Source of the DNA: Actinomycetota bacterium | GTDB taxonomy: Bacteria > Actinomycetota > Actinomycetes > Propionibacteriales > Propionibacteriaceae | Reading direction: 5' to 3' | Assembly: GCA_020161755.1 (NCBI GenBank) | Contig: JAIUOS010000012.1 | Coordinates: 1-64,000 of the forward strand | DNA length: 64,000 bases | Shown: piece by piece, positions 8,879 through 16,890 of the stretch | Position numbering within the stretch: the stretch's first letter is position 1 | Layout: each line of letters opens with the position of its first letter | The notes under the pieces: generated by a model | Told to the model about the DNA's origin: nothing | Databases searched by the model: none | The model's input: only the letters and a program-made list of their open reading frames with translations | Made by a program: the position numbers and the translations under genes

Positions 8879-9901
8879 ATGACCAAGGGCTACATCGAGC
8901 CGGAGTACACGCGCGACACGAAGTACATCGACGACCGCATCACCAGGGACGGGCGGGACGGCTGGCCGGTCGAGGCCGGACGGTACCGGCTGGTGGCGGC
9001 ACGGGCGTGCCCGTGGGCGAGCCGGGTGGTCATCGTCCGTCGGCTGCTCGGCCTGGAGGACGCGCTCGGCATGGGCCTGTGCGGCCCCACCCACGACCAG
9101 CGCTCGTGGACGTTCGACCTCGACCCCGGCGGCGTCGACCCGGTGCTGGGCATCGAGCGGCTCGAGCAGGCGTACTTCGCCCGCTTCCCCGACTACCCGA
9201 AAGGCATCACCGTCCCGGCGATCGTGGACATCCCCAGCGGCGGGGTGGTGACCAACGACTTCCCGTCCATGACCATCGACCTCGAACTCGAGTGGACCGA
9301 CCTGCACCGCGAGGGCGCGCCGCAGCTCTACCCCGAGCACCTGCGCGACCAGATCGACGAGGTGAACTCGTGGGTCTACACCGAGGTCAACAACGGTGTG
9401 TACCGGTGCGGCTTCGCCGGCCGGCAGGACGCCTACGACCGCGCGTACGACCGCCTGTTCGCCGCCCTCGACCGGCTGGAGGAGCGGCTGAGCGTACGCC
9501 GCTACCTGGTCGGGGACCAGATCACCGAGGCGGACGTCCGGCTGTTCACCACGCTCGTGCGCTTCGACGCGGTCTACCACGGGCACTTCAAGTGCAACCG
9601 CAACAAGCTCGTCGAGATGCCTGCGCTGTGGGGGTACGCGCGCGACCTGTTCCAGACGCCCGGCTTCGGCGACACCGTCGACTTCGGCCAGATCAAGACC
9701 CACTACTACGTGGTGCACCACGACATCAATCCGACCGGGATCGTCCCCAAGGGCCCCGACCTGGTCGGCTGGCTCGGGCTCCACGGACGCGAGGCGCTCG
9801 GCGGGCGTCCGTTCGGGGACGGGACGCCGCCCGACCCAGTGCGTCCGGACGAGGCGGTGCCGCCGATCCTCGAACTCGACCTGGGCTCGGTGCGGATCTG
9901 A
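8879..9901 (+). CDS. Glutathionyl-hydroquinone reductase-like GST (Xi class)
   Basis: A 340-residue protein from ATG 8879, with GAGGAGG at 8867-8873. The thioredoxin-fold N-domain has the catalytic Cys44 in RACPWASR, and the C-terminal helical domain has LEERLSVRRYLVGDQITEADVRLFTTLVRFD, with the KCN and GYARDLFQTPG motifs of the YqjG/EcmB group. These enzymes reduce thiol-conjugated hydroquinones in the cytosol. Actinobacteria usually use mycothiol, so the thiol partner here may be mycothiol and not glutathione; that is inference. It ends 3 nt before the convergent rhomboid-like gene. Confidence 0.88.
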   Translation: MTKGYIEPEYTRDTKYIDDRITRDGRDGWPVEAGRYRLVAARACPWASRVVIVRRLLGLEDALGMGLCGPTHDQRSWTFDLDPGGVDPVLGIERLEQAYFARFPDYPKGITVPAIVDIPSGGVVTNDFPSMTIDLELEWTDLHREGAPQLYPEHLRDQIDEVNSWVYTEVNNGVYRCGFAGRQDAYDRAYDRLFAALDRLEERLSVRRYLVGDQITEADVRLFTTLVRFDAVYHGHFKCNRNKLVEMPALWGYARDLFQTPGFGDTVDFGQIKTHYYVVHHDINPTGIVPKGPDLVGWLGLHGREALGGRPFGDGTPPDPVRPDEAVPPILELDLGSVRI

Positions 9902-9904
9902 GGA

Positions 9905-10723
9905 TCAGCCGCGGCGCAGCCGGTCGCGCAACTTCATCAGTTCCCGCCGCTGGGCGTCGGTGAGGCTCTGGATGCCCTGGTCGTTGATCTGGTCGAGCAG
10001 GGCGTCGAGCTGCTCCCGGTCGCTGCGACGGCGCTCCTCCTGCCGCGCCTCGTCCCTGGTCATCCGCTGGACGCGGGGAGCCGCGACCCGCGCCACGCTG
10101 GGCTTGCCCGGGATCCAGTCGTACGCGCCGAGCAGTCCGAAGCGGCGGGCCATCACGGCGACGAACATCAGGCTCAGGATCAGGCTGAGCAGCCCGCCGA
10201 AGTCGCGTCCGGCGACCATGCTGAGCGCCTGCAGCGCGACGAACGCCACGCCGAACACCCACGCCGGAATGCCGAAGAAGAACGGACGGTCGGGGTACTC
10301 GGCGATCCACAGCAGCAGCACCGCGAACTGGATCAGGCCGAGCCCGGCGAGCACGGTGCCGCTGAGGCCGGGCAGGATCGAGACCGCCACGGACGCCGCG
10401 GTCAGGCTCGCCCAGGTGCCGACCAGCAGCCACAGCATGCGCACCCGACCGACCAGCCGCTCGAGGTCGGAGCCGAAGTACCACAGCATCAGCGCGCTCA
10501 GGACGACCCAGATCGTGTTGGCCAGCGGCCAGGTGAAGATGCGCCAGACACCGCCGGCGAGGACGGTCCCCCAGTGGAACGCGAGCAGTCCGTAGACGGA
10601 CGGGACGATCACCCAGACCAGCCCCGACAGCACCCCGATCAGCCCGACGAGCGTCGAGGAGTTCACCTCGAGGCGACCGAGGCGGAACCAGGGCTCGGAC
10701 GAATTGGCGAAGTGGCGACTCAC
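9905..10723 (-). CDS. Rhomboid/derlin-like membrane protein, probably not a protease
   Basis: A 272-residue protein from GTG 10723; longer in-frame starts would overlap the tRNA gene upstream, so I chose this one. About six membrane segments follow a rhomboid-like WRIFTWPLAN. The motif GLSG (in LPGLSGTVLAG) resembles the rhomboid GxSG serine motif, but the histidine expected in the sixth segment is absent: the region reads AGRDFGGLLSLI. The usual His after WR(I/L)xTxxF is also replaced. The charged C-terminus (REQLDALLDQINDQGIQSL) is a cytosolic tail seen in several bacterial rhomboid-like proteins. I infer a pseudoprotease with a chaperone or adaptor role. Confidence 0.7.
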   Translation of the reverse strand: MSRHFANSSEPWFRLGRLEVNSSTLVGLIGVLSGLVWVIVPSVYGLLAFHWGTVLAGGVWRIFTWPLANTIWVVLSALMLWYFGSDLERLVGRVRMLWLLVGTWASLTAASVAVSILPGLSGTVLAGLGLIQFAVLLLWIAEYPDRPFFFGIPAWVFGVAFVALQALSMVAGRDFGGLLSLILSLMFVAVMARRFGLLGAYDWIPGKPSVARVAAPRVQRMTRDEARQEERRRSDREQLDALLDQINDQGIQSLTDAQRRELMKLRDRLRRG

Positions 10724-10846
10724 AGGCTCAAGGTTGCCAGACGAAGCCGAACCTGCGCCCCATCGCCGTACCGGCCTGCCTTGTCGACCCGGGAAACGGC
10801 GAAGGCCCCGCAGCCGAAACAGCTGCGGAGCCTCACGTCCGATCTG

Positions 10847-10919
10847 CGCGCCCGGAGGGACTCGAACCCCCAACCTTCTGATCCGTAGTCAGATGCTCTA
10901 TCCGTTGAGCCACGGGCGC
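10847..10919 (-). tRNA. tRNA-Arg (anticodon ACG)
   Basis: Read on the minus strand, a cloverleaf can be drawn. The acceptor stem is GCGCCCG/CGGGCGC; the D arm starts GCTCAACGGATAGAGC; the anticodon stem TCTGA/TCAGA encloses the loop CTACGGA (anticodon ACG); the T arm is GGGGG-TTCGAGT-CCCTC. Length is 73 nt including the discriminator G. CCA is not encoded. The ACG tRNA decodes CGU, CGC and CGA after A34 deamination to inosine. Confidence 0.95.
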
Positions 10920-11198
10920 AGGAAAGCGTCCTCAACCCTACTCGACCCGGGCGCAGGGCGTCCAACCGGCCCGGAAGAGGAGAGCGATCGGCTCCCAGTG
11001 GCGGCCGGACGAACACCCGGGCACGCCAAATCGATACACCCGATCGAGTACGTAGACCGTTGAAGTTTCACATACCCGCGGGGGTTTGCGGAAGAGTTCT
11101 GGGAGTAATTGCACGGATGTCCATCGTCCTGCCACAGACCTTGCACCGGGGGGCAGGATGGACGAACCAGCCCGCCGCTGAAGCCCGGAGGAAACCAC

Positions 11199-13049
11199 AT
11201 GGTTGTGGACAGCATCACCGCCCCGTCGAACGCCCCCGCCAACGCCCCGGAAGACCTGGTGGCGTGGGTGGCCGGAGTCGCCGAGCTCACCCAGCCCGAC
11301 CGCATCCAGTGGTGCGACGGGTCCGAGGCCGAGCGCGACCGGCTCTACGCCGAGATGGTGGACGCCGGCATGCTGGTCGCCCTCAACCCCGAACTCCGCC
11401 CGGGCTCGTACCTGGCGCGCTCGGCCGCGTCCGACGTGGCGCGGGTCGAGGGCCGCACCTACATCTGCTCCGAGCGCGAGGAGGACGCCGGCCCCACCAA
11501 CAACTGGGCCGAGCCGGCCGCGATGAAGCGCACCCTGGCCAGCCTGTTCGCCGGCAGCATGCGTGGCCGCACGATGTACGTCATCCCGTTCTCGATGGGC
11601 CCGCTGGGCAGCGAGCTCAGCCGCATCGGCGTGGAGATCAGCGACAGCCCCTACGTCGTGGTGAACATGCGGATGACCACCCGCATGGGCACGCCCGCGC
11701 TGGACGCGATCGCCGCCGGGGCCGTCTGGGTGCCGGCCGTGCACTCGATGGGCTACCCGCTGGTGGACGCCGACGGCGAGCCCCGTCCGGACGTCGCGTG
11801 GCCGTGCAACGAGGTGAAGTACATCACGCACTTCCCCGAGACCCACGAGATCTGGTCGTTCGGTTCCGGCTACGGCGGCAACGCGCTGCTGGGCAAGAAG
11901 TGCTACGCGCTGCGGATCGCCTCCGTCCTCGCCCGCGAGGAGGGCTGGCTGGCCGAACACATGCTGATCCTGCGGATCACCGGCCCGGACGGCCGGGTCT
12001 TCCACCTGACGGCCGCGTTCCCGTCCGCGTGCGGCAAGACGAACCTGGCGATGCTGCGTCCGACCATCCCGGGGTGGAAGGTCGAGACGATCGGCGACGA
12101 CATCGCCTGGATGCGTCCCGGGGCGGACGGGCGCCTGTACGCGATCAACCCCGAGTACGGGTTCTTCGGCGTCGCCCCCGGCACCTCGGAGCAGACCAAC
12201 CCGACCTGCCTGCACGCGCTGGCGCACGACACGATCTTCACCAACGTCGCGCTCACCGACGACGGCGACGTGTGGTGGGAGGGCCTCACCCCCGAGCCGC
12301 CCGCGCACCTGATCGACTGGGAGGGGCTGGACTGGACGCCGGGCTGCGGGCGTCCGGCGTCGCACCCGAACGGGCGGTTCACCGTCCAGGCCGAGCAGGC
12401 CGAGTCGATCGCGGCCGAGTGGGAGGACCCGACCGGCGTGCCGATCGACGTGATCCTGTTCGGGGGACGGCGGGCGCACAACGTCCCGCTGATCAGCGAG
12501 TCGTACAACTGGAGCCACGGCGTGTTCGTCGGCGCGACCGTGTCGAGCGAGCAGACCGCCGCGGCCGAGGGCCTGGTCGGCGCGCTGCGCCGGGACCCAT
12601 TCGCGATGCTGCCGTTCTGCGGCTACAACATGGCCGACTACTGGGGCCACTGGCTGCACATGGGCGAGGTGCTGGGCGACGCCGCCCCGCGCATCTTCCA
12701 GGTCAACTGGTTCCGCAAGGATGAGTCGGGACGCTGGTTGTGGCCGGGCTTCGGGGAGAACTCCCGGGCGATCGAGTGGGCGCTGCGCCGGGTGGCCGGC
12801 GAACTCGGGGCGGTGGACGCGATCTCCGGACGCATCCCGGCGTCCGGCGACCTGAACACCGAGGGCATCGACATCAGCGAGGCCGACCTGGCTGCGCTCT
12901 TCGCCCTCGACCCGGAGGCGTGGTCGGCCGAGGCCGACCTCACCGAGGAGTACTTCGCCCAGTTCGGCGCGAAGGTCCCCGAGGCGCTGAAGCAGGAGCT
13001 CTGGAACCTCCGCGAGCGCATCGCCGCCGTCCAGGACGCCGCCGAGTAG
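11199..13049 (+). CDS. pckG: Phosphoenolpyruvate carboxykinase (GTP)
   Basis: A 616-residue protein from ATG 11199, with CCCGGAGGAA just upstream. It has the GTP-PEPCK hallmarks: substrate loop [17 protein letters not shown]-loop [13 protein letters not shown] with the conserved Cys278 and Lys280, and the metal-binding kinase-2 motif IGDDIAWM. Length is normal for the GTP-dependent class. It interconverts oxaloacetate and PEP in the cytosol, feeding gluconeogenesis or, in propionic fermenters, anaplerosis. It stands alone, with a 279-nt upstream region back to the tRNA gene, and is followed directly by a REP array. Confidence 0.96.
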   Translation: MVVDSITAPSNAPANAPEDLVAWVAGVAELTQPDRIQWCDGSEAERDRLYAEMVDAGMLVALNPELRPGSYLARSAASDVARVEGRTYICSEREEDAGPTNNWAEPAAMKRTLASLFAGSMRGRTMYVIPFSMGPLGSELSRIGVEISDSPYVVVNMRMTTRMGTPALDAIAAGAVWVPAVHSMGYPLVDADGEPRPDVAWPCNEVKYITHFPETHEIWSFGSGYGGNALLGKKCYALRIASVLAREEGWLAEHMLILRITGPDGRVFHLTAAFPSACGKTNLAMLRPTIPGWKVETIGDDIAWMRPGADGRLYAINPEYGFFGVAPGTSEQTNPTCLHALAHDTIFTNVALTDDGDVWWEGLTPEPPAHLIDWEGLDWTPGCGRPASHPNGRFTVQAEQAESIAAEWEDPTGVPIDVILFGGRRAHNVPLISESYNWSHGVFVGATVSSEQTAAAEGLVGALRRDPFAMLPFCGYNMADYWGHWLHMGEVLGDAAPRIFQVNWFRKDESGRWLWPGFGENSRAIEWALRRVAGELGAVDAISGRIPASGDLNTEGIDISEADLAALFALDPEAWSAEADLTEEYFAQFGAKVPEALKQELWNLRERIAAVQDAAE

Positions 13050-13300
13050 CCGGGGACGGTTCTTCGATCCGCCAGATTCTGGCGGGAAACGGGGACGGTT
13101 CTCCAAACCCGCCAGATTTTGGCGGACAAAGGGGACGGACCTCCGTCCGTCGGTGCTCCGGGGACGCGAGAGATCTGTCCCCTTTCCGCGCCGGAAAGTG
13201 GCGGATCGAGGAACCGTCCCCGATATCCGCCGGAAAGTGGCGGATCGAGGAACCGTCCCCGATATCCGCCGGAAAGTGGCGGATCGAAGAACCGTCCCCG
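13050..13300. repeat. REP array: two forward units facing three inverted 39-bp units
   Basis: The whole gap between the pckG stop and the next gene's stop is repeat. Units reading GGGGACGGTTC...ccgccag-att-ctggcgg start at 13052 and 13091. In the opposite orientation CCGGAAAGTGGCGGATCGA...GAACCGTCCCC starts at 13191, 13230 and 13269 with an exact 39-bp period; the third copy is cut short by the TAG of the convergent gene (13301-13303). Each unit contains a small hairpin (ccgccag/ctggcgg). The head-to-head layout resembles BIMEs. It may also serve as a bidirectional terminator. Confidence 0.88.
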
Positions 13301-14233
13301 CTAGCCGAAGCGGACGAGGACGACGCCGGCGACGACGAGGGCGGCGCCGAGGAGGCGCAGCGGGCTCGCCGGGCGCTTGGTGATGCCCAGGTAGCCGCCG
13401 TGGTCGAGGACGAGGCCGGCGATCACCTGGCCGAGCAGCGTGATGCTGATCGCGACCGACGTGCCGAGGATCGGCGCGTTGAACGCGTTCGCCAGCACGA
13501 AGCCGGCGCCGAGCAGGCCGCCGGTCAGCGTCCACGCCGGCAGCCGTTCGGGACGGCGGACGCGCTGCCGCGTGACCAGGTTCACCACCAGCAGACCCAC
13601 CGCCCCCACCAGGAACGACACGAACGCGGCCGCCAGCGCCGACCCCATCACCTGGCCGAGCCGGCCGTTGACCGCGATCTGCACCGCGCCGAGCGTCCCG
13701 ACGAGGATGGCGGCCACCCACAGCAGCGCGGCGGCCCGGGACGGGTGGCCCGCGCCCGGGGCGTTCACCCGTCCGACGAGGTTCACCATCGTCGCCCCGA
13801 CCACCACCAGCGTCGCGCCCAGCCCCCGCAGCGGGGTCAGCGGCTGCACGGTCATGCCGAAGGCCCCGGTGAGGTCGATGACCAGCCCGCCCAACACCTG
13901 CCCGACCAGCGGCAGCACGACCGTCGCCGACGCCCCGATCCGGGGCAGCAGCACGATGTTCATGGTCAGGAACACCAGCCCGCAGACGCCACCGACCCAG
14001 ATCCACCACGGCTGCGTGGTGGCCGTCTCGACCCACGGGACGTTCGTGCGCGTGACCAGCGCGGCGAGCCCGAGGCCGAGCGTCCCGACCGTGAACGAGA
14101 CCAGGGACGCGGGCAGGATCGCGCCCAGCGTCCGGGCGAGCCGGGAGTTGATCGAGGTCTGGACGGGGATCATCGCGCCGAACACCAGCCCGAGAGCCAG
14201 CGCCACCCACGTCAGCGCGTCGAACGAGACCAT
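13301..14233 (-). CDS. YdcZ (DUF606)-type DMT transporter, duplicated
   Basis: A 310-residue membrane protein with about ten hydrophobic segments. It contains two copies of the same roughly 145-residue unit. The first begins LALGLVFGAMIPVQTSINSR and includes LPLVGQVLGGLVIDLTGAFG. The second begins ILVGTLGAVQIAVNGRLGQ and includes ITLLGQVIAGLVLDHGG. This internal duplication is characteristic of fused DUF606/YdcZ proteins in the drug/metabolite transporter superfamily. The substrate is unknown. The stop codon abuts the REP array. It is 43 nt upstream of the LacI gene's 3' end on the same strand, so co-transcription with that regulator is possible. Confidence 0.82.
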   Translation of the reverse strand: MVSFDALTWVALALGLVFGAMIPVQTSINSRLARTLGAILPASLVSFTVGTLGLGLAALVTRTNVPWVETATTQPWWIWVGGVCGLVFLTMNIVLLPRIGASATVVLPLVGQVLGGLVIDLTGAFGMTVQPLTPLRGLGATLVVVGATMVNLVGRVNAPGAGHPSRAAALLWVAAILVGTLGAVQIAVNGRLGQVMGSALAAAFVSFLVGAVGLLVVNLVTRQRVRRPERLPAWTLTGGLLGAGFVLANAFNAPILGTSVAISITLLGQVIAGLVLDHGGYLGITKRPASPLRLLGAALVVAGVVLVRFG

Positions 14234-14275
14234 CGATCAGCCCTCTCCGGCCGGCAGCGCACCGGCCCCTGAACC

Positions 14276-15289
14276 CTAGTGCCGCAGGTCCCGGACCGAG
14301 CCGCGCGACTGCAACGGCATCGGCACCAGCGTCTCCGGCGAGGGGTCGCCCGAGAGCACCAACTGCATCGCGGCCCGGCCCATCTCCAGGTAGGGGATCT
14401 GCATCGTGGTGAGCGCCGGACGCAGGTAGGCCGCCAGGTACTCGTCGTCGAAGGACACCACCGACAGGTCCTCGGGGATCCGCAGGCCGCGCTCCTGGGC
14501 AGCCTGGTAGACGCCGAACGCCACCCGGTCGTTCGCCGCGACGATCGCGGTCACGTCCGCGTTGTCGAAGATCTCCTTCGCTCCGCGGTAGCCGAAGTCG
14601 GGCTCCCAGTACCGTCCGTCGACCTGGTGGGTGAAGGCCAGGCCCGCCTCGGCCAGCGCCGCGTCCAGCCCCGCGTACCGCTTGCCGATCGTGACCGACA
14701 GCGCCGGGTCGAGCAGCGCCTCCGAGCGTCCGATGAACGCGATCCGGCGGTGGCCGCGCTCGACCAGGTGGTGCGCGGCGTCGTAGCCGGCCCGGAACTC
14801 GTCGGGCAGGACGCAGGGCAGCCCGCTGGTGGACGTGGCGTTGGTCAGCACGACCGGCACCTCGATGGACGCGGTGGGCACCTCGATCTGCTTGGCGCCC
14901 ATCAGGCCGAACACGATGCCGTCCGCCTGCCGGTCGAGCATCAGCTCCAGGGCACTGGCGACGCGGTCGACATGGCGGCCCGACTCCGAGATCAGCACGG
15001 TGTGGTCCTGCGCCTCGGCCTCCTCCAGCAGGCCCCGGATCATGGCGGACGCGTAGCGGGTGATCGTCACCTCGTCGGAGATGAACCCGACCGTCCGGGT
15101 CTTGCCCAGCCGCAGGCCGCGGGCGGCCGGGTTCGGGCGGTAGTTGAGCTTGGCCGCGGCCGCCCGGACGCGCTCGGCGGCGTCCGCCGACAGCCGTGAG
15201 TTCGGACGGTTGTTCAGCACCATGCTGACCGTTGTCGGGGACAGCCCGGCCAGCTGGGCCACGTCGGCCAGGGTGGCGCGCTTCGCCAT
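14276..15289 (-). CDS. LacI-family repressor of the adjacent sugar operon
   Basis: A 337-residue protein from ATG 15289, with a GGAGGA ribosome binding site. The N-terminal LacI HTH is ATLADVAQLAGLSPTTVSMVLN (about 4-25), followed by the hinge and a periplasmic-binding-protein-like effector domain ending in VSFDDEYLAAYLRPALTT. It is divergent from the binding-protein gene at 15465. Two operator-like palindromes lie between them, so I infer that it represses the 15465-19720 operon and probably itself. The effector is likely the imported sugar or its phosphate. Confidence 0.9.
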   Translation of the reverse strand: MAKRATLADVAQLAGLSPTTVSMVLNNRPNSRLSADAAERVRAAAAKLNYRPNPAARGLRLGKTRTVGFISDEVTITRYASAMIRGLLEEAEAQDHTVLISESGRHVDRVASALELMLDRQADGIVFGLMGAKQIEVPTASIEVPVVLTNATSTSGLPCVLPDEFRAGYDAAHHLVERGHRRIAFIGRSEALLDPALSVTIGKRYAGLDAALAEAGLAFTHQVDGRYWEPDFGYRGAKEIFDNADVTAIVAANDRVAFGVYQAAQERGLRIPEDLSVVSFDDEYLAAYLRPALTTMQIPYLEMGRAAMQLVLSGDPSPETLVPMPLQSRGSVRDLRH

Positions 15290-15340
15290 CGGTCTCCTCC
15301 ACGTCGGGGCGGGTCGGACCACATGCTAGCGGGCCCGGTT

Positions 15341-15356
15341 GCAGAATCCTTTTAGC
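15341..15356. promoter_or_regulatory. Secondary LacI operator (degenerate)
   Basis: The sequence GCAGAATCCTTTTAGC agrees at 13 of 16 positions with the core GCTAAATCCATTTAGC of the perfect site downstream. Centre-to-centre distance is 58 bp, suitable for a DNA loop by a dimer-of-dimers repressor. Inferred from sequence only. Confidence 0.45.
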
Positions 15357-15362
15357 TGTCTC

Positions 15363-15392
15363 TTGCACTCGTGTCAGCAGCAGTGCTACCTT
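15363..15392 (+). promoter_or_regulatory. Candidate promoter of the GH32-like sugar operon
   Basis: TTGCAC at 15363-15368 and TACCTT at 15387-15392 are spaced 18 nt apart, a plausible actinobacterial -35/-10 pair. The strong operator at 15398-15415 lies just downstream, over the expected start site, which fits repression by steric blocking. Confidence 0.4.
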
Positions 15393-15397
15393 CGTCA

Positions 15398-15415
15398 TGC
15401 TAAATCCATTTAGCA
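15398..15415. promoter_or_regulatory. LacI-type operator, perfect 18-bp palindrome
   Basis: TGCTAAATCCATTTAGCA has exact 8-bp arms around CC. It is strikingly AT-rich for this genome and lies 50 nt before the GTG start of the binding-protein gene, opposite a divergent LacI gene. This is the expected position and form of a LacI-family operator. Confidence 0.75.
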
Positions 15416-15464
15416 CGGCAGGCAACAGTGGCCCGGCGGGCCACAGAGATCCAATGGAGGAAAC

Positions 15465-16769
15465 GTGCTCAAGCGCACAGCCAAGCTGGTCGCCGCGACA
15501 GCTCTCGCGGCTTCACTCACCTTCTCGCTCGCAGCATGCGCGAAGGGCGGGGCCACCAGCACCCAAGCAGCCACCCCCGGTGGCACCCAGACCCTCAGCC
15601 TCTGGACGCACAACGCGGGCAACAAGGGCGAACTCGCCGCCATCCAGTCGGTGGTGGACGAGTACAACGCCAGCCAGACGAACTACAAGGTGGAGGTCCA
15701 GGCGTTCCCGCAGGACTCCTACAACCAGTCGGTCGTCGCCGCCGCCGCGGCCAAGAAGCTCCCCTGCATCCTCGACATCGACCAGCCGAACGTGGCCAAC
15801 TGGGCCTGGGCCGGTTACCTCGCCCCGATCGAGGGCATGGACGACATCCTGTCCAAGTACCTCCCGTCCACCGTCGCCAAGTGGAACGGCACCACCTACG
15901 CCTACGGCTACTACGACGTCGCGCTGACCTGGGTGACCACCAAGTCGATCCTGAAGAAGTACGGCGCCCGCGTCCCCACGGTCGACCAGCCGTGGACGGG
16001 CGAGGAGTTCATGGCCCTGCTGAAGAAGATCAAGGACTCCGGCGACTTCAAGTACGCCGCCGACATGGCCACCGGCTGGACCGGTGAGTGGTGGCCCTAC
16101 GGCTACTCCCCGCAGCTCCAGGCCTTCGGTGGCGACCTGATCAACCGCAGCGACTACAAGACCGCGGACGGCGTCCTCAACGGCGACAAGGCGATCGCGT
16201 GGGCGAACTGGTTCGCGTCCATGGCCAAGGACGGCTACATGCCGAAGAAGTCCAGCGCCGACCCGGCCGCCGACTTCTACAACGGCAAGTCGGCCCTGCT
16301 CTGGAACGGTTCCTGGACGGCGCTGCCGGCGCGCGAGAAGTTCGGTGACGACGTGGTGTTCGCCCCGCCGGTCGACTTCGGCAACGGCGGCGCGGTCGGC
16401 GGCGGCTCCTGGACGTGGGGCTACTCCACCGGCTGCGCCAGCAAGGAGGGCGCGCTCGACTACCTGAAGTTCGCCTCCGCCGACAAGTACGTCGCGAAGG
16501 TCGCCAAGGACACCAACAACATCCCGACCACGGACGCGGCCGCCGCCATGGTGCCCGGCTTCGAGCCCGGTGGGACGAGCGACGTGTTCCGCCAGATCTC
16601 CAAGAAGTACACCGTGATGCGGCCGGAGACCCCGGGCTACCCGTTCATCGCGACGACCTTCACCAAGGCTGCCCAGGACATCCTGGCCGGTGCCGATCCG
16701 AAGACCACGCTGGACCAGGCGGTCAAGGACATCGACGACAACCAGAAGGCCAACAACTACTTCCAGTGA
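15465..16769 (+). CDS. ABC sugar transporter, solute-binding lipoprotein (family 1)
   Basis: A 434-residue protein from GTG 15465, with GGAGG upstream. A lipoprotein signal ends in SLAAC (Cys25). The mature part has the family 1 solute-binding fold: LSLWTHNAGNKGELAAIQSV, then VVDEYN, TYAYGYYDVALTW and the C-terminal AQDILAGADPKTTLDQAVKDI. It binds the sugar outside the membrane and delivers it to the two permeases encoded downstream. No ATPase is encoded in the operon, so a shared MsiK-type ATPase elsewhere is likely, as usual for actinobacterial sugar importers. Two REP hairpins separate it from the permease genes. Confidence 0.9.
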   Translation: MLKRTAKLVAATALAASLTFSLAACAKGGATSTQAATPGGTQTLSLWTHNAGNKGELAAIQSVVDEYNASQTNYKVEVQAFPQDSYNQSVVAAAAAKKLPCILDIDQPNVANWAWAGYLAPIEGMDDILSKYLPSTVAKWNGTTYAYGYYDVALTWVTTKSILKKYGARVPTVDQPWTGEEFMALLKKIKDSGDFKYAADMATGWTGEWWPYGYSPQLQAFGGDLINRSDYKTADGVLNGDKAIAWANWFASMAKDGYMPKKSSADPAADFYNGKSALLWNGSWTALPAREKFGDDVVFAPPVDFGNGGAVGGGSWTWGYSTGCASKEGALDYLKFASADKYVAKVAKDTNNIPTTDAAAAMVPGFEPGGTSDVFRQISKKYTVMRPETPGYPFIATTFTKAAQDILAGADPKTTLDQAVKDIDDNQKANNYFQ

Positions 16770-16775
16770 CGGCTG

Positions 16776-16812
16776 GGTGGACCGAAAGGGGACTGTCCCC
16801 TTTCGGTCCACC
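16776..16812. repeat. REP-like hairpin inside an ABC operon, copy 1
   Basis: The arms GGTGGACCGAAAGGGGAC and its exact complement are 18 bp each around T16794. It lies 6 nt after the binding-protein stop. In this position the RNA hairpin could protect the upstream message from 3' exonucleases and raise binding protein over permease, as known for the malE-malF REP of Escherichia coli. Confidence 0.88.
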
Positions 16813-16821
16813 GGCCCCGAG

Positions 16822-16856
16822 CTGAACGGAAAGGGGACTGTCCCCTTTCCGTTCAG
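16822..16856. repeat. REP-like hairpin inside an ABC operon, copy 2
   Basis: The 17-bp arms CTGAACGGAAAGGGGAC and complement surround T16839. It lies only 9 nt after copy 1 but has different outer arms (CTGAACGG instead of GGTGGACCG); the stem is conserved by paired changes. Confidence 0.88.
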
Positions 16857-16890
16857 GGCAGAGCAGAGCAGGCAGGGAGAGGAGAACACG

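Noticed and set aside
13191-13300. 39-bp tandem repeats as a CRISPR array.
   Set aside because: There are no variable spacers between the units, each unit holds its own hairpin, the family occurs at several other sites, and no cas gene is near.
10938-15425. A long minus-strand open frame spanning pckG, the REP array and the LacI gene.
   Set aside because: It is antisense to pckG and out of frame with the YdcZ-type and LacI genes; its composition is that of a high-GC shadow.
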